From: JADHOX01 sp038120515
Lineage (GTDB): Bacteria; Pseudomonadota; Alphaproteobacteria; Rickettsiales; JABIRX01
Assembly: GCA_038120515.1 (NCBI GenBank)
Contig: JAYOLW010000023.1
Location: 1 to 24,427, forward strand
DNA: 24,427 nucleotides
Direction: 5' to 3'
Part shown: one piece after another, positions 7,567 through 14,753 of the stretch
Layout of the letters: the number at the start of each line of letters is the position of its first letter
Numbering within the stretch: position 1 is the stretch's first letter
Notes under the pieces: generated by a model
What the model saw: only the letters and a program-made list of their open reading frames with translations
Databases searched by the model: none
What the model was told of the DNA's origin: nothing
Translations under genes and position numbers: made by a program

Positions 7567-9000
7567 TCAGTCAGCGATAGAATAATCTTCTATTGACCAT
7601 TCACACTTTGCTATTTTGTCAATTTTGACATCTCTATACCCACCTTCAAAAGAAATATTATATGTAAAATTTACTATCTTTTTGTCATGATTAAAACGGG
7701 TAGTAAGACGTTGATTGGAAACTGTTTTATATTGAGAAGGATATTCTTGGACATGAAACTCACCACCTCTATATTCAGGAAATGAGTATAAAGCAGGTAA
7801 ATTATAAAGATCTTTTATTAGTGAAAAAATACTTTTACTAGTTTCACATGAATATATTTTAAGAATTTGCGTCTCATGATGCTTGATCCTATCAGTTTTA
7901 AATGCTGCTTTTATATTATGTTTCCCCAACATTGTAAAATATGACTCTAAATCATACTTTTTATTTGGTTTTGGCAATGGCGAACTTGATAAATCAATGT
8001 TAGATATACTATTAGAAGTTGGTATTTTTGAACCATATTTGTAAGAATTAACCTGAAATTCAGAACTATAATTCGGTTCATACCAATATCCAGCGGTACC
8101 ATCTGTAGCCTCATATTCAAACTGCAAGATAAAGCTGTCATCATTATCAAAGTTGTTGCCTGTTTGCGTTATCGCGTTTCTATTAGTGGCAAAATAGTTA
8201 ATTTTATTGTTAGAGAATTCTGAATTTTGGACAGTAGCATCAGATTTATCATCCAAGAAGAATAAATGCTCTTGTCCAGATTGATTGCTAAATGTCATAT
8301 TATCAAAAGTTATATTGTTAGAATTTGTAATAATTATTGAACCTTTATCTTCTCCAAATCCTGAATTAATTATATCTTTAATTTTTGATGATTTAAAGCT
8401 TAGATTCTTTGAATTGTTAATAGATATTGCGTATTGACTGCAATCATGAATCATCGAGTTTTCAAAAGTAAAATCAGAAACATTCATTAATTCTAATCCA
8501 AATGTCCCACTACCAAATAAATAGGTATTATGAACCATTATATTATTTGAATCATAAAAGCCCAGAACACCCGCTGAACAAACATCTGCATCATGACCCA
8601 AATCTAAATTAGCTATTTTAAGGTTTGTAACATTTTTAAACTTTAAAACCATACCATATGATAATGGTGAGATAATCTTAGTTTTAGATAAATGTTTTGG
8701 TTTACCAACAATTGATAGGTTATCGACGTTTTGAATAGTAATTATTTTATCATTTGTCCAATCTCCTATTGGCTCAAGGTGAAGATAATTATGACCCGGC
8801 AAATAATTTACGCTATTTGCATCTAGTTTCAGCTCATCCATCTCGATAATGATTTTAGTATTTGGGTTTATTGCACTAACTAAAGATTCAAGATTTCTAA
8901 CAATTACAGTATTCTGATTTGGAGTGTTAGCAATTGACCCGGAGCTGAATAACACAAGCAACAACATTAACATAATTGCGCTATTTATTTTACTTTTCAT
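7567..9000 (-). CDS. Secreted right-handed beta-helix protein
   Basis: A 477-residue protein with a Sec signal peptide (MKSKINSAIMLMLLLVLFSS, then GSIANT, cleavage expected around residue 24). Residues about 95-275 are made of short repeating rungs rich in N, I, F and S: NLKIANLDLGHDADV, NNIMVHNTYLFGSG, VSDFTFENSMIHDCSQYAIS, NSKNLSFKSSKIKDI, NNITFDNMTFSNQSG. Such asparagine-ladder rungs are characteristic of parallel beta-helices (NosD/pectate-lyase-like). The last 130 residues form a different, unrecognised domain (for example PALYSFPEYRGGEFHVQEYP). It would act in the periplasm or outside the cell, perhaps on polysaccharide or as a surface protein; no catalytic residues can be assigned. It stands alone, 185 bases from the divergent radical SAM gene. 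Confidence 0.8.
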   Translation of the reverse strand: MKSKINSAIMLMLLLVLFSSGSIANTPNQNTVIVRNLESLVSAINPNTKIIIEMDELKLDANSVNYLPGHNYLHLEPIGDWTNDKIITIQNVDNLSIVGKPKHLSKTKIISPLSYGMVLKFKNVTNLKIANLDLGHDADVCSAGVLGFYDSNNIMVHNTYLFGSGTFGLELMNVSDFTFENSMIHDCSQYAISINNSKNLSFKSSKIKDIINSGFGEDKGSIIITNSNNITFDNMTFSNQSGQEHLFFLDDKSDATVQNSEFSNNKINYFATNRNAITQTGNNFDNDDSFILQFEYEATDGTAGYWYEPNYSSEFQVNSYKYGSKIPTSNSISNIDLSSSPLPKPNKKYDLESYFTMLGKHNIKAAFKTDRIKHHETQILKIYSCETSKSIFSLIKDLYNLPALYSFPEYRGGEFHVQEYPSQYKTVSNQRLTTRFNHDKKIVNFTYNISFEGGYRDVKIDKIAKCEWSIEDYSIAD

Positions 9001-9236
9001 ATAGTTGCTACTCTTTAATTTTTTTGCGCTTTTATCACAAACAAGAATCCTTCGTCAAGATTTTAATACAGGCGCAAATCTTTGGCCAAACTTGTTATAA
9101 CACAATATTATTCATACCAAAAGACACAAAGGTGTCGAAATGTTAGTAATCAAAATGTAATAACATTAATTTACAAATCATAATTGTGAAATCAATATTA
9201 CTTGCTATATTGAGCACAAACGAAACATATCCAATA

Positions 9237-10091
9237 ATGTATCCTTTAAATTACATCGAGCCAGTTTTTCGTCCACCAAGTGAGTGGAAATCATTAATTT
9301 TGCAAGTCACTAATGGTTGCTCTTGGAACAAATGTACCTTTTGCGACATGTATAAAGATGAACAAAAAAAATTTAGACCTAAAGATATAAAAGATATCGA
9401 AAATGAATTAAAATTTATAACTCAAAACAACTTTCCAGTTACTCGGATATTCCTAGCCGATGGTGATGCAATGAGCCTGTCAATGCGAAGATTGACTGAA
9501 ATATTACAATTAATTAATAAATATTTTCCAAAACTTCAAAGAGTATCTTCCTATTGCCTCCCTAGGAATTTATTGAAGAAGTCTGAATCTGATCTCAAGG
9601 AACTAAGAGATATGGGCCTGAAAATTCTTTATGTTGGCTGCGAAACTGGCGATACTGAATTATTAAAGCTGATCGAAAAAGGCGAGACATTTGAATCATC
9701 TTTAGCAGCTTTACAAAAAATCAAAGCTTCCGGAATTAAAAGTTCGGTCATGATTTTAAACGGTCTTGGCAGTACTAAATATTCAAAGCAACATGCACTG
9801 AAATCTGCAGAATTAATGAATCAAGCGCAACCTGAATTCCTCTCGACTTTAGTATTAGAATTTCCATTAGGATCTGAGCGTTTCGAAAAACCTTTCAATG
9901 GCGATTGGCGTTTTCCAACTATGTTAGAATTATTTCAAGAAATGAAATTATTAATGGAAAATCTTAATTTAGATAAAACAATTTTCCGCAGTGATCACGC
10001 CTCTAATCATCTTGTCTTAAAGGGAATTCTAGGCCGAGACAAAGCTAGGCTCTTAAATGAAATTAACCACGCTATTGAATTGGTCAGCTAA
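9237..10091 (+). CDS. Radical SAM enzyme, unassigned subfamily
   Basis: The cluster motif NGCSWNKCTFCDMY has three cysteines spaced CX4CX2C, as in a group of uncharacterised radical SAM proteins that begin with a 'PLYRPPSE' peptide; here the match is MYPLNYIEPVFRPPSEWKSL. Other radical SAM features are FLADGDAMSLS (strand 2), LKILYVGCETGDTELLKLIE (strand 4 region) and MILNGLGSTKYS. It would bind a 4Fe-4S cluster and SAM to start a radical reaction on an unknown substrate. I chose ATG 9237 (284 residues) because family members start at that peptide; an in-frame GTG at 9186 would add 17 residues. Neither start has a clear Shine-Dalgarno sequence. A terminator follows at 10130. Confidence 0.85.
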   Translation: MYPLNYIEPVFRPPSEWKSLILQVTNGCSWNKCTFCDMYKDEQKKFRPKDIKDIENELKFITQNNFPVTRIFLADGDAMSLSMRRLTEILQLINKYFPKLQRVSSYCLPRNLLKKSESDLKELRDMGLKILYVGCETGDTELLKLIEKGETFESSLAALQKIKASGIKSSVMILNGLGSTKYSKQHALKSAELMNQAQPEFLSTLVLEFPLGSERFEKPFNGDWRFPTMLELFQEMKLLMENLNLDKTIFRSDHASNHLVLKGILGRDKARLLNEINHAIELVS

Positions 10092-10129
10092 AAATTGTAG
10101 CTTTGTTAATTATGTTTTAATATCAACTC

Positions 10130-10154
10130 AGCTATACTAGCTGCTATAGCTTTT
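10130..10154 (+). terminator. Intrinsic terminator of the radical SAM gene
   Basis: AGCTATA (10130-10136), loop CTAGCTGC, TATAGCT (10145-10151) form a seven-base-pair stem that runs into TTTT. It lies 38 bases after the stop codon at 10091 on the same strand. The T-run is short, so strength is uncertain. Confidence 0.55.
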
Positions 10155-10316
10155 ACAGAAAAAATACCGAAATAGATAAAATCGCATTAATTAATACAGA
10201 AATTCAAGCATCGTTTTATTATTGCATCTATATTAAAACTTTTTCTTTGTAAAATTGAAAAAAGTATTTGTAATTAATAATTACGTATTTATAAAAACCT
10301 TGAATGCGAATTGAAT

Positions 10317-10330
10317 TGTCAATCTTGACA
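10317..10330. promoter_or_regulatory. Palindromic operator-like site, copy A
   Basis: TGTCAA-TC-TTGACA is a perfect six-base inverted repeat with a two-base centre. The same arms with centre TT occur at the equivalent place in copy B. The right arm equals a consensus -35 box (TTGACA), so a protein bound here could control a promoter. No regulator gene is visible nearby. Confidence 0.55.
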
Positions 10331-10342
10331 TATCATAATGGT

Positions 10343-10374
10343 GTTATCATGACCATAAAGGAGGGTATGATAAC
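10343..10374 (+). ncRNA. Conserved hairpin of element A
   Basis: GTTATCAT pairs with ATGATAAC, then after a bulged G, ACC pairs with GGT, leaving the loop ATAAAGGAG. Eleven base pairs in all. Copy B keeps a hairpin at the same place with different stem bases, which suggests selection for structure in RNA. Whether it is a leader element, a small RNA or a terminator-like structure is unknown; a short T-rich patch (CTTTTAGATTTT) follows. Confidence 0.45.
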
Positions 10375-10431
10375 TTTTAGATTTTGCAAAAAACAATCTA
10401 ACTTTGCCAAATATAGCATTCATATTAATAT

Positions 10432-10470
10432 CAAATTATTAGCGACATATATGCTAATGATATAAATTTG
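10432..10470. repeat. Imperfect inverted repeat before the rimK-like 3' end
   Basis: ATTAGC (10438-10443) pairs with GCTAAT (10453-10458), and outside it CAAATT (10432-10437) pairs with AATTTG (10465-10470) with an unpaired stretch on one side. It lies between element A and the convergent end of the RimK-type gene and might slow transcripts from either direction, but it lacks a proper T-run. Confidence 0.35.
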
Positions 10471-10487
10471 AATTAACAAAAAATAAT

Positions 10488-11972
10488 TTATTCATTTATT
10501 TTCTTCTCAAAATAATCAAAAATACTTTCATAAATCTTATTACCTTCTATTAAATCTTCTGTACCTGCATCAATATTTGGATTGTCATTAATTTCGATTA
10601 TATATGGCTTTCCATCAATCTCTTTAATATCAACCCCATACAAACCATCGCCAATCAATGCTGCTGTTTTGAGAGCAATTTTCATAACTTTCTGTGGCAC
10701 CTTATCAATTGGTACCGCCTCAGCATTTCCTACTTTATTAGAACGCGAGTTATGATTGTAGATTTGCCAATGTCTTTTTGCCATAAAATATTTGCAAGCA
10801 AATAAAGGCTTATTATCCAAAATACCTATACGCCAATCAAATTCTGAAGGCAGATATTTCTGCACTAATATTAATTCACTATGCTTAAACATTTGTTGTA
10901 TTTTCTCTTCATATTCATGTATATTTCTTACTTTGAACACGCCAGTTGAGAATGATCCATCTGGGATTTTTAATACTAATGGAAAATCAGCCTCTTTAAT
11001 AACAATTTTAGCCTTTTGATCTTTTGTCACAAAAAATGTCGGCGGTTCAGCAATATTGTTATTTTTTAACATTTCAGATAAAAAAATCTTATTACAACAA
11101 AGCAAAATTGAATCCTTGTCATCAATACAAGGAATATCCTCTTTATGAGCCTTTTGTGCAAAACGATAAGTATAATGATTTACATTGGTAGTTGTTCTAA
11201 TAAACAATGCATCATATTCAAGCAAACTATCAAATTTGCTATTATCAATTAACTCTACATAGAATCTTTTTTTTCGACCTATTTCTATAAACTTCTTTAA
11301 AGCCCTTTTGTTAGAACTTGGCATTTTATCTTGCGGATCATACAAAACTGCCAACCAATAACGCTCAGGCAATTGACCTTTTCTAGACCAATATGAGCCA
11401 ATATATTTTTCCAACGATTCATTAAAAAATTCTTTATTCTCATGCAAATCTGACAATTTGCCTGGCTCAACTTTTTTAATCTGTAGCTGACCTTTAACAT
11501 CATGAAAAGTCACAATCAATATTGGTAACCGAAATGAATCAAATAGGATTTGTCCGATTTTTTCAAATTGTTTAATTCGACTTCTACCAAAACAAAATAC
11601 AGCATTATTACTACCGTTTAACTCCCCACGCGCAAGCTCTAAAGTCTTATGTAATTTTGGATCTGACTGAATATTTGCAATAGAATCACGATGCAAGAAC
11701 TTCCATTTTGCATGAACAATATCTGACACTGCTGGTATACATCTATGTTTCCGAGCTTTTGCCAATAATGAACAATAATAACCATTATGCAAATAAGCAT
11801 AATCACTACATAGATTAATAACTCTTAAAGAACGTTTGTTGATTAAACATTCCGGCAGATTACCAGCGATATAATTTTCAGCAGAAATTACTTTTTGATT
11901 AGCTATATCACCCCAATTATATTTTGCTGGATTATCACAAATAATTAAATAATGCGGAGTTAAAGGTTTCAT
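10488..11972 (-). CDS. RimK-type ATP-grasp ligase with RLAN N-terminal domain
   Basis: A 494-residue protein. The N-terminal half resembles the RLAN (RimK-like ATP-grasp N-terminal) domain: LIICDNPAKYNWGD, then LRVINLCSDYAYLHNGYYCS and ARKHRCIPAVSDI. The C-terminal 210 residues are an ATP-grasp fold: FPLVLKIPDGSFSTGVFKV (nucleotide-binding strand and glycine loop), LILVQKYLPSEFDWRIGILD, and the metal-binding end GVDIKEIDGK followed by YIIEINDNPNIDAG. Such enzymes join a carboxylate to an amine with ATP, usually adding amino acids to a peptide or small molecule. I chose ATG 11972 over the in-frame ATG 12008 because it overlaps the GNAT stop codon as ATGA, the classic translational-coupling arrangement, and fits the RLAN start. 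The substrate is unknown. Confidence 0.85.
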   Translation of the reverse strand: MKPLTPHYLIICDNPAKYNWGDIANQKVISAENYIAGNLPECLINKRSLRVINLCSDYAYLHNGYYCSLLAKARKHRCIPAVSDIVHAKWKFLHRDSIANIQSDPKLHKTLELARGELNGSNNAVFCFGRSRIKQFEKIGQILFDSFRLPILIVTFHDVKGQLQIKKVEPGKLSDLHENKEFFNESLEKYIGSYWSRKGQLPERYWLAVLYDPQDKMPSSNKRALKKFIEIGRKKRFYVELIDNSKFDSLLEYDALFIRTTTNVNHYTYRFAQKAHKEDIPCIDDKDSILLCCNKIFLSEMLKNNNIAEPPTFFVTKDQKAKIVIKEADFPLVLKIPDGSFSTGVFKVRNIHEYEEKIQQMFKHSELILVQKYLPSEFDWRIGILDNKPLFACKYFMAKRHWQIYNHNSRSNKVGNAEAVPIDKVPQKVMKIALKTAALIGDGLYGVDIKEIDGKPYIIEINDNPNIDAGTEDLIEGNKIYESIFDYFEKKINE

Positions 11973-12412
11973 TTGATTAAAAGTTTGATCATTTCTAATG
12001 CATCGCAACCATCCATATAATAACCATATTTAACCTTACCAGTTTTATATCCCAGAGATTGATAAAGATTAATAGCAGCAATATTATCAGTTCTAGTTTC
12101 AAGCTTAATGCCTAATTTCTTATTAACACACGACTCAGAGGCTAACAATAACTGCCTTCCAATCGATTGCCTTTGAAAATCTGGTAATATCGCTAAGGAA
12201 TATTGCCTAGCAAATTTATGTTTTGATATGAGCAATGTTAGCAAATATCCAACAATCTTATTATTTTTTTCTGCAATCAGAAAACTATGACATTTGTGGT
12301 TGATGAAATTACGTAGAGATTGCTTGGATAACAAATCAAACTCAAAACATGTTTTTTCTATGTTACATAGATCAAGCAGATCATGATCTGTTGCCTTACG
12401 AATAATTATCAT
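11969..12412 (-). CDS. GNAT-family N-acetyltransferase
   Basis: A 147-residue single GNAT domain. After IRKATDHDLLDLCNIEKTCF comes the central sheet, the acetyl-CoA pyrophosphate loop LPDFQRQSIGRQLL (Q/RxxGxG/A-like; here Q-R-Q-S-I-G-R) near residues 80-93, and the C-terminal motif DNIAAINLYQSLGYKTG. It resembles RimI-like acetyltransferases acting on amines of proteins or small molecules. Its stop codon overlaps the RimK-type ligase start as ATGA, so both are made together and likely work on one product. In relatives that I recall, the partner GNAT is often fused to a C39-like peptidase domain; here that part is absent. No Shine-Dalgarno sequence is evident before ATG 12412. Confidence 0.85.
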   Translation of the reverse strand: MIIIRKATDHDLLDLCNIEKTCFEFDLLSKQSLRNFINHKCHSFLIAEKNNKIVGYLLTLLISKHKFARQYSLAILPDFQRQSIGRQLLLASESCVNKKLGIKLETRTDNIAAINLYQSLGYKTGKVKYGYYMDGCDALEMIKLLIK

Positions 12413-12524
12413 AAAATTTTAACTAAGAATTTCAGGAGGCGTTTATTGCAAATTAACAAGTAAATTAGCGAATATTAAATAAAAACATTCTAATAAAACG
12501 ATGCTTAAGTAAAAAAATATTCGT

Positions 12525-12604
12525 CAGATTTTTTCATATTGATAAAATTTGCTCATTAATCCTAAACAAATTATATTCAACAAATTTGATAAGAAAAAAA
12601 TCTG
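12525..12604. repeat. Long imperfect inverted repeat downstream of zntB-like gene
   Basis: The arm 12525-12551 (CAGATTTTTT...AAAATTTG) and the arm 12581-12604 (CAAATTTGATAAG...AATCTG) are imperfect reverse complements around a 29-base loop. The T-runs sit inside the stem instead of after it. It may act as a weak terminator for the minus-strand channel/transporter pair, or protect its 3' end. Confidence 0.4.
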
Positions 12605-12640
12605 CCTTTAGGAATTAAATATTTGAAAATTATGGTAACC

Positions 12641-13612
12641 TTAAAACCATTTAAAAATTTTAAATATTACAACCTGGGCAAAAACAATAATCGATAAAAT
12701 TAACGAGAAAATATTAAAAGCATATGGGCTTTCTGCACCAGGAATACCAGCAACATTAACACCTAATAATCCAGTTAAAAAACCTAAAGGTAAGAATATC
12801 GCAGCGATTACAGATAAAACATACATGTTTTTATTAAGACGATCAGCCAAAATATTAGTAAGTTCATCTTTAACAATTTGAGCGCGATCTCTTATAGCAT
12901 CCAAATCCTCGACATATCTAGTAATATGATTATGAGCCTCTTCTAAATGCCTAACATGATTAATATCTAACCATTTAATATCAGCTATACATAATTGACC
13001 AACAGCATCTCTTTGTGGAGCCATGTAGCGCTTAAACTTAATTGCCTGCTTGCGAATTGAGATAATATCTTCACGTAAGTTTTTATCAGCTGATTCTATG
13101 ACTTTCTCTTCAATATCATCTGTAGTATCTTCTAGATCTGATAACACTGGCTCCATTCGCTCAAATAATCTTGCCGTTAAAGCACATAAGAATTCACCAG
13201 CATCTTTAGGGCCATTACCTTCAAGAAGCTTGGTTTCGATATCAAGCACAGCTTTAAGCTTTCTTTTGCGCACACTAATTATTCGATGTTTATCAATCCA
13301 TAAACGTATTGAAACCATATCTTCAGGTTTTGCATCTTCATTTAAATTTACTCCTCGAAGTATTAACAAAACACCATCACCAATTTTAGTCATTCTTGGC
13401 CGTGTTTCATCAGCCAACAATGCCTCAACAATAAATTTATCAAGATACGAAACCTCATTTTCTAACCAAGATCTAGTCTTTGGATTATGAAGCTCAAAAT
13501 GAACCCAGGCTAAGTTTTTAGATTTTATCTCTTGACTTATATCATCAACTTTTAACGGATAAGCACCGCCCTTTTTATCAAATTTATATGCAAAAATTAT
13601 ATGCTCTTTCAT
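12641..13612 (-). CDS. CorA-family divalent metal transporter, ZntB-like
   Basis: A 323-residue CorA/ZntB-type protein: a cytoplasmic N-terminal domain (WVHFELHNPKTRSWLENEV, LLADETRPRMTKIGDGVLLI), a long helical stalk with many charged residues, and two C-terminal membrane segments. The selectivity loop reads LLGVNVAGIPGAESPYAF. A G-x-N followed by GIPG is typical of ZntB-like members, instead of the GMN-YG form of classic CorA magnesium channels, so zinc or another divalent cation is plausible. The pentamer sits in the inner membrane. Start ATG 13612 is supported by a strong GGAGG eight bases upstream inside the MscS gene and by an ATGA overlap with its stop. Coupled translation suggests a common ion/osmotic role, which is an inference. 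Confidence 0.88.
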   Translation of the reverse strand: MKEHIIFAYKFDKKGGAYPLKVDDISQEIKSKNLAWVHFELHNPKTRSWLENEVSYLDKFIVEALLADETRPRMTKIGDGVLLILRGVNLNEDAKPEDMVSIRLWIDKHRIISVRKRKLKAVLDIETKLLEGNGPKDAGEFLCALTARLFERMEPVLSDLEDTTDDIEEKVIESADKNLREDIISIRKQAIKFKRYMAPQRDAVGQLCIADIKWLDINHVRHLEEAHNHITRYVEDLDAIRDRAQIVKDELTNILADRLNKNMYVLSVIAAIFLPLGFLTGLLGVNVAGIPGAESPYAFNIFSLILSIIVFAQVVIFKIFKWF

Positions 13613-14577
13613 TTGAGTGCCTCCGGATTTTTAATATGAAGATCACGTTGAGGAAAAGGAATTTCAACATTATGCTCTTTAAATTTACGCCAGATTGTAA
13701 ACAAAATTTCACTTCTTGGACGATTTTTCCCTTTGATAATATCATCAACCCAAAAATATAACAGGAAATTAACTGAACTATCACCAAACTCTCTTAAATA
13801 ACATTCAGGCTTTGGATCTTTAGAACAATTCGGATTTTCCTCTGCAGCTTCTAAAATAAGTTTATATACTTTATCAAGATCACTTCCATATGATACTCCA
13901 ATATTTATATCAATACGCCCTTTTGAGTTAGTAAAAGTCCAGTTAGTTACTCTATTTGTAATAAAATCCTCATTTGGAATCATAATTTCACGATTTTCAA
14001 ACGTCTCTACAAGAGTATATCTGGCACCTGTATGACGAACAAAACCAACCGTACCATCACTTAATTCCACCATATCATCTTCTTCGATTGATTTTTCAAA
14101 TAATAGAATCAAGCCACTAATAAAATTAGATGTTATTTTCTGTAATCCAAAACCTATTCCAATACCGACAGCTCCTCCAAATACCGCAAGAGCAGTTAAA
14201 TCTATACCAATAACATCAAGCGTTGCTAGAAAAGCAATTATATAAATGATAATTTGCAATGCCTTGATTAATAAAGTTCTGTTACTAGCCTTGATTTGTC
14301 TAAGCAATCTAAGTTTCTTAGCACCTAAATCTGATGCAGTACTTGCAAACCAGAAAATAACTATAAGAGCGATAATAATCTTAATTAATTTATATAAGGA
14401 TAAACTAAAACCGCCAATTTTAAATGTTAAAGACTCCGAGTCTAAAAATTCTTTTGCTGGATCTAGCAACCCTAAAGCTCCCAATACAAACACAATAGAT
14501 AAACTAATTGCTATCGACCATCTTGCCAAACGCGTCTCTGGTTTTAACAATGTCTTAATTGTTTTTTTGATATCCAT
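13609..14577 (-). CDS. Small-conductance mechanosensitive channel (MscS family)
   Basis: A 322-residue MscS protein. Three membrane segments at about residues 20-36, 60-80 and 103-130 are followed by the pore-lining helix and its continuation (AVFGGAVGIGIGFGLQKITS, then NFISGLILLFEKSIEEDD), a beta domain (GTVGFVRHTGARYTLVETF, then IMIPNEDFITNRVTNWTF) and the C-terminal alpha/beta domain ending FPQRDLHIKN. It opens under membrane tension to release solutes at hypo-osmotic shock. Length is near the E. coli MscS size (286) with a longer N-terminus. It is the first gene of a two-gene unit; its stop overlaps the ZntB-like start. A GTGAG is seen six bases before the ATG at 14577. Confidence 0.92.
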   Translation of the reverse strand: MDIKKTIKTLLKPETRLARWSIAISLSIVFVLGALGLLDPAKEFLDSESLTFKIGGFSLSLYKLIKIIIALIVIFWFASTASDLGAKKLRLLRQIKASNRTLLIKALQIIIYIIAFLATLDVIGIDLTALAVFGGAVGIGIGFGLQKITSNFISGLILLFEKSIEEDDMVELSDGTVGFVRHTGARYTLVETFENREIMIPNEDFITNRVTNWTFTNSKGRIDINIGVSYGSDLDKVYKLILEAAEENPNCSKDPKPECYLREFGDSSVNFLLYFWVDDIIKGKNRPRSEILFTIWRKFKEHNVEIPFPQRDLHIKNPEALK

Positions 14578-14691
14578 AAACTCACTAACCTTTTAAAAAA
14601 AACAATATTAAACTGCTAAGCAAATCCAATATATCCATTTAAATAATTTACTATATAAACAAAACCACAAAAAATTTGTTGGTAACAATAT

Positions 14692-14728
14692 ATTTTATAA
14701 TATTACACAAAAAAAACGATTATAAAAT
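14692..14728 (-). terminator. AT-only inverted repeat after dabB
   Basis: ATTTTATAAT (14692-14701) and ATTATAAAAT (14719-14728) are perfect ten-base reverse complements around a 17-base loop with a run of eight As (Ts on the minus strand). It lies 26 bases beyond the DabB stop. The stem has no G-C pair, so it is a weak candidate for the end of the operon. Confidence 0.35.
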
Positions 14729-14753
14729 TCTTAATTACTGTTTTTATTATTTC

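Larger units (their letters stand above)
10238..10374 (+). repeat. Dispersed intergenic element, copy A
   Basis: This 137-base stretch aligns almost without gaps to 23102-23239, about four in five bases identical. Shared landmarks in order are AAAATTGAAAAAA, TATTTGTAATTAAT, TGAATGCGAATT, the TGTCAA-N2-TTGACA palindrome, CATATCAT-ATGG and AAAGGAGG-TATGATAA. Copy B lies upstream of an outer-membrane gene, but copy A is followed by no convincing gene on its strand; only a 32-codon frame begins at 10367. It may be a duplicated promoter/leader whose gene was lost, a short mobile element or a small structured RNA gene. Confidence 0.85.

Noticed and set aside
9123..9136. Small hairpin GACAC-AAAG-GTGTC before the radical SAM gene
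   Set aside because: Only five base pairs with no repeated copy, T-run or link to a promoter; common by chance.
10367..10465. A 32-codon frame starting at the ATG inside the copy A hairpin (MITFRFCKKQ...)
   Set aside because: GGAGG lies only two bases before the ATG, too close to act, and the equivalent frame in copy B stops after 12 codons. More likely part of the element's structure than a gene.
13050..13490. A 146-codon plus-strand frame opposite the zntB-like gene
   Set aside because: Serine-rich antisense shadow of a well-supported transporter gene; no independent signal.
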